From: Calliphora vicina
Taxonomy: Eukaryota > Arthropoda > Insecta > Diptera > Calliphoridae
Assembly: GCF_958450345.1 (NCBI RefSeq)
Contig: NC_088780.1
Coordinates: 163,352,726 to 163,416,725 of the forward strand
DNA length: 64,000 bases
Direction of reading: 5' to 3'
In this document: positions 22,827 through 33,355 of the stretch, in pieces
Layout: each line of letters opens with the position of its first letter
How positions within the stretch are numbered: position 1 is the stretch's first letter
The notes under the pieces: model-generated
What the model saw: the letters and a program-made list of their open reading frames with translations, nothing else
Databases searched by the model: none
Told to the model about the DNA's origin: nothing
Position numbers and translations under genes: made by a program

Positions 22827-23540
22827 TTATACGAAAAAGGAAGTTAGAATATTACCTTGCAGAAACTACTATCCAATTCCCTAAATCCAAATATTTTATG
22901 TGTGAAAGTAAGACAAATAATAAACCAGTTCAAATTTATTTACTTAAATGCTTTTGTTTTAAATTATTCAATCATTAAAAATAACTTAAAGCTTATTAAA
23001 CATGCTGTTTTATAAATAAATATGTAAATAATATTACTTAACATTTTAAATATAAATGTGGGCATTCTAAGAATGTGTAACGAAATCGAAAAAAAACAGG
23101 ATTTATTTTATGGATGTTACGAGTTTAAAGAAACATTGCTGTCGCGACGGCTGTGTTTAAGCTTTCACTGGGCACTGGTGTTATTAGGGGAACGTCTGAA
23201 CAGGTGTCAACTGCCGAAAGTTTATTTTTGTTTCTTGTTTTATTTTAAATTCATTTAACTTTTTAATCTGATTTACGTGCTCTTTATATGTTTGTTTGTT
23301 GTTTAAATGTTTTTGTGTTAATTTGAAAAGTTTCCGGTATGAATGTTGTTTAATATTCTTTTTTTTCCGCAAAAAAAATATAAATTAAGGAAGTTTTGCT
23401 TAAAAATGGGTTAATAAATTCAATTGCAATTTATATGCCTACACACATTAAAAAAGCAGATGTACGTAATGTGTCAGAAAACAGCCTAAGTAGAATATAT
23501 ATTTTTTTTATGAAAATATAAGGAAATATTATCTTAGGGT
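22827..23540. other. Spacer between two head-to-head transposon remnants
   Basis: AT-rich; a 66-codon frame at 23058-23258 has no recognised domain. No gene called. Confidence 0.5.
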
Positions 23541-24035
23541 ATTTCAATAAAGACTTCCGAACTTTGACAGTTGATAGCAATTTAGTTTATTTTGTCAAAT
23601 CACAATGGACGGATACAGCTTTCAACAACAATGACGTGTGTTCGCTGAATGGTTCCTGGAATGGTTGGAAACTGACCATAATTTGCATTAAAAAAATTAT
23701 CTTCTGCGATGAGGCCCATTTCTGGGCCTCAAAATTGTCGAATTTGGGACGAAACCAATCCACATGAGATCCAAGAGCGTAAAATGCATCCCGAAAAAGT
23801 CACTGTTTGGTGTCAATTTTGGGCTGGCTCCGTCCTCTGTCCATATTTCTTTGAGAACGACGATGGCCAGGCAATCACCGTCAACGGCGGGTGCTATAAA
23901 TATATGATTAACAACTTCTTTTGGCCTATTCGAATAAACCACAAACTACAGTGGCCCTCAAAGCCAACATAACGCATACCATCGGTAAAATTCAGGAAGA
24001 TTTATGCGCCAGGTTTTTGAATTGTAGAAAACGGT
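23541..24035 (+). pseudogene. Tc1/mariner-superfamily remnant K2
   Basis: Begins with TTTCAATAAAGACTTCCGAA, the inverted counterpart of the end of K1. Frames read IIFCDEAHFWAS (first Asp), then NCRIWDETNPHEIQER, MHPEKVTVWCQFWAGS and PYFFENDDGQAITVNG, a strong family match. The N-terminal DNA-binding part and the second and third catalytic blocks are deleted. It ends close to the following minisatellite. Confidence 0.82.
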
Positions 24036-24041
24036 TTTAGT

Positions 24042-25790
24042 TCGAAAGATTTTTTTTTAAAAAAGTTGTATTTTTAATACTTTTTAAATAAAAGTAGTAG
24101 TACTACTACTTTTTTCAAAAAGTAGTATTTCTACTACGTTTTTCCAAAAATATTGTATTTCTACTACTTTTTAAAAAAAGTTGTATTTTTACTTATTTTT
24201 AAAAAGAGAAGTATTTCTACAACTTTTTTTAAATAAAATAGTATTTTTACTATCTTTTTTAAAAAAGTAGTAGAAATACTACTTTTTTTAAAAAAAAGTT
24301 GTAGAAATACTACTTTTTTAAAAAAAGTATTTTTTTTATCAAAAAAGTTGTATTTCTATTACTTTTTTAAAAAGTAGTATTTTTACTAAAATAGTTGGGG
24401 GATTCAAACGGTCTGCTATTAGGTCGTATTGTCATAATGTCGTAAAATATTTTTTTAGTTTAAACAAATTCTTGTTGTGCTGCAAACAAAAAAAGTGTTA
24501 TTTTCTGACAACATAGTTCTAAAAGTCTTATTAGTTTATAACTTTTTTGTTTGAAACCCAACAAAAATTTATTTAAACTAAAAAAAATATTTTATGACAT
24601 TATGACAATACGACCTAATAGGAGACCGTTTGAATCCCCTAAGTATTTCTATTACTTTTTTTAAAAAAAATTGTATTTCTACTAAATATTTTAAGAAGTT
24701 TTATTTCTACTACTTTTTCTAAAAAATTATTTCTACTACTTTTTTTAAAAAAATTGTTTTTTTTATCAAAAAAGTAGTATTTCTATTACTTTTTTTACTA
24801 AATTTTTAAGGAAGTTTTATTTGTACTACTTTTTTTTAAAAAAGTAGTATTTTTAAAAAAAGTAGTACATCTACTACTTTTTCTAAAAAAGTATTTCTAC
24901 TACTTTCTTAAAAAAAATTTTTTTTAAAAAAATTTTTAAAAAAGTTGTATTTCAACTACTTTTTTAAAAAAGTTGTATTTTTACTACTTTTTAAAAATAG
25001 TAGTATTTCTACTACTTTTTATATTTCTATTACTTTTTTAATAAGTAGTATTTTTACTAAAAAAGTATTTCTATTGTATTTCTACTAAATTTTTAATGAA
25101 GTTTTATTTCTACTACTTTTTTTAAAAAAGTAGTACGTCTACTACTTTTTTAAAAAAAAAATTTAAAAAAGTTGTATTTCAACTACTTTTTTTAAAAAAG
25201 TGTTATTTTTACTACTTTTTAAAAATAGTAGTATTTCTACTACTTTTTTAAAAATGTAGTATTTTTACTACTTTTAAAAAAAGTAGTATTTTAAGTACTT
25301 TTTTAGAAAAAAGTATTATTTCTACTACTTTTTTTTAGAAAATTTGTATTTTTACTACTTTTTTAAAAAAAGTAAAATTTTTACTACTTTTTTAGAAAAG
25401 AGTATTTTTACTACTACTTTTTTTAAAAAATAGTATTTTTACTACTTTTTTTTAAAAAAAAGTGTTTTTTTTCAAAAAAGTTGTATTTCTATTACTTTTT
25501 TCATAAGTAGTATTTTTACTAAAAAAAAGTATTTCTACTAAATTTTTAAGGAAGTTTTATTTGTACTACTTTTTTTAAAAAAGTAGTATTTTTAAAAAAA
25601 GTAGTACATCTACTAATTTTTCTAAAAAAGTACTTCTACTACTTTTTCTAAAAAAGTATTTCTACTACTTTTTTGACAAAAAAATTTTAAAAAAGTTTTT
25701 TTAAAAAAAGTAGTATTTTTATACTTTTTTAAAAAAATGTAGTAATTCTAAAAACAATAGTAGAATTTGTATTACTTTTAAAAAAAATAC
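24042..25790. repeat. Palindromic GTAGTA/TACTAC minisatellite, array 1
   Basis: About 1.75 kb of imperfect units of roughly 28 bp of the type AAAAAAGTAGTATTTCTACT followed by ACTTTTTT. Each unit is nearly self-complementary, so single strands can fold repeatedly. A block beginning TTTTTAAGGAAGTTTTATTT is present twice, near 24800 and near 25540. A foldback transposon-like insert sits at 24398-24639. Confidence 0.9.
24398..24639. mobile_element. Foldback insert in minisatellite, 242 bp
   Basis: GGGGATTCAAACGGTCT at the left and the reverse complement at the right, with arms extending through ATTAGGTCGTATTGTCATAA and AGTTTAAACAAAT/ATTTAAACT. Unlike the surrounding GTAGTA units, so it is an insertion. 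Target duplication not resolved because the flank is repetitive. Confidence 0.85.
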
Positions 25791-25799
25791 TATGAAGCA

Positions 25800-28055
25800 T
25801 GTATGTGCGGGCTACGCAAAGTTTATTTCAACTGCGCTAATTTCTTGCCATCCTTTAAGATTTCTTATTAGCGCCATGTACTTTAGTCCTTTGCGTACTT
25901 GAAAATTTGAATCTTTTTTATAATAAATCATCAATAATATTGTAGTTTGAAAGCAATACGTCAGCATATTAATTTCTAATCTCTTCCCCAACAGTAACAT
26001 GATTTCATTGACCTTGATTTTCTATTGTATTTCAGTGGGGGTACTCTCAGATACAATGATAATTTTGTTTATATTATGTCTGTGTTTTAAAAAATACAAC
26101 GATAAAAATGTTTGGCAAAATAAATACTATTAATGGTACGAAAGTATTATGAACAAATACTAATCATCATGTCAGACGTATTTATTCATTTATTAATAAA
26201 CTTGAAAATGTATAAAGTAAACAAATATAGTTGAAATGTTTGTAACAATAACAAATATCAGCCATAAAACAATGGCCCATTAAATGGTCATAAACTCGTG
26301 CTACTCGAGTGTTGGCAACAGCTGTTGAAGTTCACAATTGATGTTAGGGCTCCACAGAAAAGGCAAGTGTGAACGCTGTTTTAATGTAAATATTTAAATG
26401 TTTTTGCAACATGTTCATTCATATTTGGGGGCTGTTTGTGTACTACATATTTCTTGTACTACATATTTATATTCTGTTTTATGAATGAGTTCCATTCCAG
26501 TATCTGTTAAGATAAATATTTTACGAGCCTTAAAATCATTCATTCAACCATGTTGTCATCGTTTTATACCATTCATTCATTCATTGAGGTTGGTTGTATT
26601 TGCCATTCAGTTTATGTGCTACAGATATTTACTATGAATGGATTCCTTTTCAATATTTAAAATAACATTAGCAATGGATAAAAACAAAAAAATTAAACAC
26701 AATTTCATCCTTCATTGGTTATTTTCACAGCCACTAACGGGTAAATAATTTGTTTTTTATCAGTAATTCTAGTAGAAAATTAAATTACACTTAAACAAAT
26801 TCAAAAATTATTTAAAAACAAATCTAAATAATGATTCATTACTATGGGGAAGAGTTATAGGCTGTAAAATATCATATTTTAAGGCATTAGTTGCAATTTC
26901 TCTACTGAAAATTCTTCGAAATTTGCGAGCGATCTCAGAATTTGTGTAAATATTTGAAATTTGTTTGTTAAATTCTCTTAGTGTACCCTAATTTACTGTT
27001 TTCTTTATTTTAAATTCAATTAGATGTTGGAGACCATAGTATGGTTTATTAGAAATTAATTAAAAGCCACCAGAGCCATTAACTAAAACCAAAATGTTAA
27101 AAATACTTTTACGAAACTATTTACTCTTAAATAACCTTTAAAAGGGGACGTTTTTGTTTACTAAATAATTGTTGTTCTACAGTATCATTGTCGTCATCAT
27201 CACCATCATCATCCTCACCAGCATTAGCATGCTTTTTTGGGGGGTTTTAGTGGTTTAAAATTTTATCAGCAGCAATAAAGTCGTATTTAAGAAGATGTCG
27301 AGGTGTAGAGAAAAGTAAATAGATTTCAATACAACTTTAAAAAGCTTCTTCTTCATCCTTTACCCTCTTCTACGTGAATGTATCCATGTCTGTATGTGTA
27401 AATATTTATTTATTTATTTCTCTCTCTTTTTGTTCTTCGTCATCTTTCGGTTTAATTTAAGTCAATGGGATTTATATTTTACACTGGTAGTTACTACTAA
27501 TAACGTATAAATGTCGTATTGACAGCCAACCACAAACTCAAATCCAATTACAACTAATCAAATGTGTGTTTGTGTGTGTGTCATGTAAAAGAGAACTTTT
27601 TTCTCGCTGATAAATAAGCAGGCAACGACCTTAAACCTTACAAAAACCCAGTAAACAATTAATAAATAATTAAGTTAGTTAGTGATAAAATCTACAAAAT
27701 CTTAACATAAATAATAAGAAAATAATTATGTCCAAGGAAATAGATAATAAAAAGGAACGACGGTGAATTGACCCTTTTTTATTCCAATGAGACTGTCTGA
27801 TAGCTGGTCCAAAGTAAGCAACGCATTGGTTTCATATACCGGTTAACATTCTAACTGGTTATTTGATCAGCTACATAAATAACTAATTAAGTATTTTAAC
27901 ATGTACGGGGGACAATTGACCTCAAGTTAGTTATAAAGACATATCATAAACAGTCCAATAACCGATTGCTTGCAAACAAACCTTCCTCCGACAACTCTCC
28001 AATAGATTACTTCTGGTGGGTAGAAAACTACTTTTTAAAGTGCAGTACAAAATAA
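25800..28055. other. Unique AT-rich stretch upstream of ETHR
   Basis: No gene recognised; one 62-codon minus frame (25812-26000) has no domain. ATTTCATTGACCT at 26002-26014 matches the ecdysone-response consensus at 12 of 13 positions and overlaps TGACCTTGA, an exact FTZ-F1-type half site. Simple repeats: CATT near 26569-26584, CATCAT near 27190, GTGT near 27560. Confidence 0.45.
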
Positions 28056-28182
28056 ACATTTAAAGTGACTACACTCTAGATCACTTAGAGACTCTAAAGT
28101 CACAATTGATTTCACGCTAGGTTACATGGGATGCCATTATACTTAAGCAAAAATAAAATAAACTGTATGAGAATTATATTAA

Positions 28183-28655
28183 CCCTCTAACCCGCAAGAG
28201 TGCCTCATGGCATGCATTACAAAACACCAATTATCTCAAAAAGTAATAATAATTTTTTTTTTAATTTAACTGTGACTTTATTTACAGATTTGTTAACATT
28301 TTCCTCGAAGGTCGAAATGCATTCTGACTTTTAGTTTTTGTTCTGTAAGCTGTTTTGTGAGTGATGTCATAATTTTTGTTTTAAATCAAAGTTGTACTAA
28401 CTTTTAGTCGCCCGATCTATTCGAAATAGTTTTTATTAGTTCATTTTCATTAGTTTTTAAATAAAATCGTATCATAATTATTGTTTTTTACACCTAAGCC
28501 GGCAACAATACCCTGAGGCACTCTTCACCTTTTTGCATCTGGTTCCTAAACATAATTTACAAATTAGTTTCTGAAGGCTGTTCTGTGTTTATTTGGTCAT
28601 AATTTTCCTAAAAAAAATTATTCGACAACTTTTGTTTAGCTTTTTAAAGTTTTAT
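28183..28655. mobile_element. piggyBac-like MITE family D, copy 2 (one end lost)
   Basis: Preceded by TTAA (28179-28182) and starting CCCTCTAACCCGCAAG. It matches copy 1 in inverted orientation through AGTCGCCCGATCTATTCG and AGGCACTCTTCACC. Homology stops at AGCTTTTTAAAGTTT without the second terminal repeat, so that end is truncated or replaced. Confidence 0.75.
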
Positions 28656-28988
28656 ACAGAATCTGTATAAAACCAGTTTGTACTTACGAACGTTTAAAGC
28701 GACTGCACTTTAGATTAAACACTCCTAAGTGACAATTGACTTCACGCTAGATAACCTGTAATGTATAAAGTAACCAATTGACTTATCTCTGCACTACAAA
28801 TAGTACATACGTGTCAAATGACCCAAAATATATAAATTGAAATCAGTCAAGTGATCAAACATTAGTGACAATTATTGTCTATTGACTACTATTAGTTAAC
28901 AGCTGGGAACTAATTATGTCAAATAATAATTGCTGAACTTATTTATTTCAAATTACAATACAAACGTTTTATTTATTAATAAACGTTT

Positions 28989-29232
28989 ATTATACCCTTC
29001 ACTTTCGTGATAAGGGTATATATAAGTTTGTCATTCCGTTTGTAATTTCCACAATATAATTTCCCGATCCTATAAAGTAGATATATTCTGGATCCTTATA
29101 GATACCGGAGTCAATTAAGCCATTTCCGTCTGTCTGTCTGTTGAAATCAATTTTCTGAAGACCCCAGATATGTTCGGGATCCAAATCTTCAATAATTCTG
29201 TCAGACAAAAAACCAGGACAACCTCGATTTTT
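28989..29232 (-). repeat. DINE-1-like repeat, family A copy 1 (5' part only)
   Basis: The 5' portion only: TTCACTTTCGTGATAAGGGT, then AAGTTTGTCATTCCG, TATAAAGTAGATATATTCTG, GGATCC and CCGTCTGTCTGTCTGTTGAA. It stops where the next copy starts. Confidence 0.75.
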
Positions 29233-29901
29233 ATACCCTTCACCTTCGTGAGAAGGGTATATATAAGTTTGTCATTCCGTTTGTAATTTCTACATTTTTC
29301 ATTTCCGACCCTATAAAGTATATATATTCTGGATCCTTATAGATAGCGGAGTCGATTAAGCCATGTCCGTCTGTATGTCTGTCTGTTGAAATCAATTTTC
29401 TGAAGACCCCAGATTTCTTCAGGGTCCAAATCTTCAATAATTCTGTCAGATCAGCAAAATCGGTCCATAAATAACGGAGATATGAGCAAAAAACCGGGAC
29501 AACCTCGATTTTTGACCTACTTTTGATCTATATCTGGATTACTAAGTCATTAATATAGACAATATGGATATCTAATGATAGATATTTCAAAGTCCAGTGC
29601 AACGATGTAGATAAGGCTATAGTAAGTTGGACCTACAATGGGTCAAAATCGGGAAAAATATTTTTTAACCCGAATTTTTTTTCATCAAAAAAATTTTTTT
29701 GTCATACATTTTATTTCCAAAAAAAAAATTTAAAAAAAATTTTTTAAAAAAAATTAACAAACAATTTCAAAAAAAAAACTTTTGAAAAACAATTAAAAAA
29801 AATTAAATTTTGTTTACCTAACAATATTTAAAAAAAATTATTTTAAAGTATAATTTGGTGAAGGGTATATAAGATTCGGCACAGCCGAATATAGCTCTCT
29901 T
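29233..29901 (-). repeat. DINE-1-like repeat, family A copy 2 (near complete)
   Basis: In left-to-right order: TATACCCTTCACCTTCGTGA plus GAAGGGTATA form a perfect 10-bp-stem hairpin. Next come AAGTTTGTCATTCCG, CCCTATAAAGTATATATATT and CCATGTCCGTCTG. The body has GGTTGTCC-type and ATATCTAATGATAG modules and an A/T-homopolymer segment (29660-29830). GGTGAAGGGTATA follows, then the hairpin ATTCGGC-ACA-GCCGAAT, TAGCTCTCTTACTTG and a T-run. Best single copy for defining the family. Confidence 0.88.
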
Positions 29902-29905
29902 ACTT

Positions 29906-30293
29906 GTTTTACCTATACCTGGATTACTAAGTCATTAATAGAGACAATATGGATATCTAATGATAGATATTTTAAAGACCTTTGCAACGACGTATGTATA
30001 TAAGACCATAGTAGGTTGGACCTAAATTGGGTCAAAATGGGAAAAAATATTTTTTAACCCGAATTTTTTTTTACCAAAAAAAATTTAAATTTAAAAAAAA
30101 AATTTAAAATTTTTAAAAAAAAATTAAAATAAATAATCGAAAAAAAATTTTTTCCAAAAAAGGAAAAATACAACTTTGGAAAAAAAAAATTTTCTTTACC
30201 TGAAAATATTTAAAATTTGTATTTTGAAGTATAATTTGGTGAAGGGTATATAAGATTCGGCAGTGCCAAATATAGCTCTCTTACTTGTTTTTT
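29906..30293 (-). repeat. DINE-1-like repeat, family A copy 3 (3' part only)
   Basis: Repeats the body and 3' part of copy 2 (ACCTATACCTGGATTACTAA through GGTGAAGGGTATA and a TTCGGC-AGT-GCCAAA hairpin with one mutated arm, then TCTTACTTGTTTTT) directly after copy 2, giving a partial-complete-partial tandem arrangement. Confidence 0.8.
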
Positions 30294-32390
30294 CTAAACT
30301 ATTAATTACAAATATGCATTTCCGTTTAATAATTATGACTTCCTTTTTAATTCTAATGTCGTCTGGGTTACTGCTCCTAAATGTAGGCTACATTTGTTTA
30401 TAGGAGTTTTTTTTGTTGTTGTAATAAAAGTGTCTTGAGTTGAATTCAATAATAAATATTCAATGTATTGATAATACCAACTCGATCTGTGTATGATTGA
30501 ATGTAAGTGTACGCAAGCACGATTGTACGATTATGCAAATACAAATGATTAAAGTGTAATATGAATTCATATCGATACACAGTCAATACACTGAATTACT
30601 CGTAAATACCTTAATATGTACTTGTTTGTACACTGGTAAAAGTACCACCACCACCACCATTAATAGCCACTTTACATTTGACATATGGAATAATTGATTA
30701 CGATTATACCACTCGTATTAATATTAAATAAATAAAAGAAGGGGTAGTGGGATTAGCTATGTTCAAGGGCATTTTAACAAGAAATGTTATGAGCAGATTA
30801 TGTTCAGGGTTTTTCTTTTGCAAGGAATATTTTATAGGTAAATAGTTGTTATTCATACATTTTACCGTCTATTTAGTAACATATGGTTTTATTACTAATG
30901 AATATAAAGAGTTTTTGTTAAGGTGTATTTTGTGCTAAAAGTCATATCAATCAAATTGCCGGCGTATCACACCAAAAATTGTGTTATATTCAAGAAAGCT
31001 GAAATAAATGGTTAAATTATGAGAAGAACCTATTTTTGTTAGTAATCTATCAAAAATAATTCAAATCTGTCAAATTTATAGACCGAAAATAACTCGTCCC
31101 CATATACATCTCTAAGAAATTATAACTTATTTTCAGTTATTAAAATAACTTATTGAAAATAATTTACATACATATGTTCATGATTGAGCTCTTTTTTTCA
31201 ACTCTCTGACATTAGGATTATATGTGAGTCCATGAGTATATTTGCTCTTCTTTTCACAGATCTTTTAAATTTTATTTTACAGCTCTACCACTTTTCAATA
31301 AATTTCTCACAATAAAGTTCCTCTCATAAAATTTGGCTTATTCGAGTTTATGTTATTAAAATTGGCCACACATGCTTCAGGGCGGCCCTATGGAGACTCA
31401 AAGTAGGGTACCATCCACATGAAGCATTTTTTAACACTTGGCATTTTTTTGTTTCACATCCGATTGAAAGATTTTTATATATTTGGAAAGTGCTAGGTCT
31501 TGAAAGATAAGTATTTTGTGTGTGCTCTCTTATAATTTAGGGCGTACTTTATTAGTTATACAACTAAATTACCAATAATACACAAAAGATTTCAGAGCAA
31601 TATCAATTATGGATCCAAAAATAAACGATTTTCAATTAAAAAATAGCAGCTGTTTTTTTATTGCAAAAATATTTTCTTTAAATTTTATGTTTTTCTGTAA
31701 GGTATCTTTACGGAGAACATTTTGGTATAGAGCAAACAATAACAAGAAGGGAAGCCTCTAATTTTTTCTACAACAACAACTTCTCTCTCTTCTCACATAC
31801 AAGTAGTATGTGAATTCAACACACTTGAGAGAGAGATTTAACTTCAAAACTTTTTATTGAAAATTGCAGAAAATTGCAATTCTAACACACACTTTCACCA
31901 TCACATAATAAGGGTACTCATTTAAACGCTTAAGTTTCCCATTTGTTCAATTGTGCAAATTTGCACGACATGTTTCATGAAACCACCTTTTCAATTTTGT
32001 GCAAGTTTATACATTAAATTTCTCTCTATTTGATATAAATGTCAAATAAAAATAAATTCAACAAAAGCCTTAAACAAAATTTTCAAATTCTATAAATTTT
32101 AATTTTAAAAATGTTGAATGAAAGTTAAATCTTTGGAACAAACGGTGATATACATAGTTTGCAAGATAAGTTCAAATAAACTTAATTTTTGCAGAAATTA
32201 TGGAATAAAAAGCGGAAAAATCTATTTATAAAACCTTTCCAGATCAAATATAATTCAAATAATTTGAGAATTGTTTGAATTTTTAAATTTAATTGTAATA
32301 AAATTTTATTATAATTTTTAAGGTCGCTTTTTTAAAACTCTGTGTATTTGAGGAGTGTGGTGAAAGTGGTTGGAAAACCAATACATATAA
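30294..32390. other. AT-rich stretch without recognised gene
   Basis: About 2.1 kb without a supported gene. CACCACCACCACCATT at 30645-30660 is a short simple repeat. A segment at about 31330-31460 is shared with 48765-48880 (family I). Confidence 0.5.
31330..31460. repeat. Interspersed repeat family I, copy 1
   Basis: TTATTCGAGTTTATGTTATT, CAGGGCGGCCCTATGG and CTCAAAGTAGGGTACC match the second copy at 48765-48880. Class unknown; no ends defined. Confidence 0.6.
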
Positions 32391-32394
32391 ATAA

Positions 32395-32470
32395 AATGAT
32401 ACCAATACATCCAAAGAGTTAGGTTTTTTTTGACAACCGACTTAGGTTTTTTTTGACAGCGTTTCACTTC
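32395..32470. repeat. Foldback MITE family H, copy 3 (partial)
   Basis: AGAGTTAGGTTTTTTTTGAC and its partial repeat ACTTAGGTTTTTTTTGACAG resemble the core of family H. Ends not preserved. Confidence 0.45.
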
Positions 32471-32639
32471 TTGTTACTATTCTTTGTTTGAAAATTTCTT
32501 TGAGTCTTGTTAATAAATAAAGATTTTATTACATATTTATTGAGTGTCTAAAAATAAAATTTGTATCAAAATTTTAATAGGATTGTAAATATTAGGAACA
32601 ATCTGATAAGTTAATTTTCGGTTTTACAAAAATTTCAAT

Positions 32640-33355
32640 TCAATATCTCATCTTTGTCTTCCGTGTCAAAATCACAACTTCTGAACCGCACAAACCATCT
32701 CTCGCACGTTGAAACCGATGGAACACATTCACTATAAACTTTGATGAGCAATCGGTGTGCTTCAGCGGCACGAATCTTATGTACCCTTCACCAAATTATA
32801 CTTCAAAATAAAAATTTTAAATATTTTTAGAAATGAAAAAAAAAGTCGTGTTAAAAAATATTTTTTCCGATTTTGACCCATTGTAGGTCAAACTTACTAT
32901 AAAGGTCTTTGAAATATCTATCATTAGATATCCATATTGTCTATATTAATGACTTAGTAACCCAGATATAGGTCAAAAATCGAGGTTGTCCTGGTTTTTT
33001 CCTTATATCTCTGACATTTGTGGACCGATTTTAAATATCAACGGAGCCGGAAGAATTACGCAGATATTGATGTATGAATTGTGTATGTTAGTTATTTGGG
33101 GGCTTCGGAAAGTTGATTTCAACAGACAGACAGACAGACGGACATGGCTTAATCAACTCCACTATCTATAAGGATCCAGAATATATATACTTTATAGGGT
33201 CGGAAAACTATATTGTGGAAATTACAAACGGAATGACAAACTTATATGTATATACCCTTCTCACGAAGCTGAAGGGTATAAAAAAAGCGTTGTTTGCACT
33301 AACTGAAAAAATGACAGATATGTACCCTCGAATTTTTAAGTCATACATCCAATAA
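32640..33355 (-). mobile_element. Mariner fragment M6 split by family A insertion
   Basis: 32640-32775 is minus-strand N-terminal mariner (CTTCTGAACCGCACAAACCA through GTGTGCTTCAGCGGCAC). 33285-33355 is the mariner 5' end (GTTGTTTGCACTAACT to CATACATCCAATA). The two are normally about 75 bp apart, but here a family A repeat lies between them. Confidence 0.75.
32776..33281 (+). repeat. DINE-1-like repeat, family A copy 4
   Basis: Reads, in the opposite orientation to copies 1-3, from CTTATGTACCCTTCACC (hairpin truncated) through ATATCTATCATTAGATATCC, GACAGACAGACAGACGGACA and TATATATACTTTATAGGG to CTGAAGGGTATAAAA. Inserted into mariner M6. About 170 bp of the A/T segment is shorter than in copy 2. 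Confidence 0.82.
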
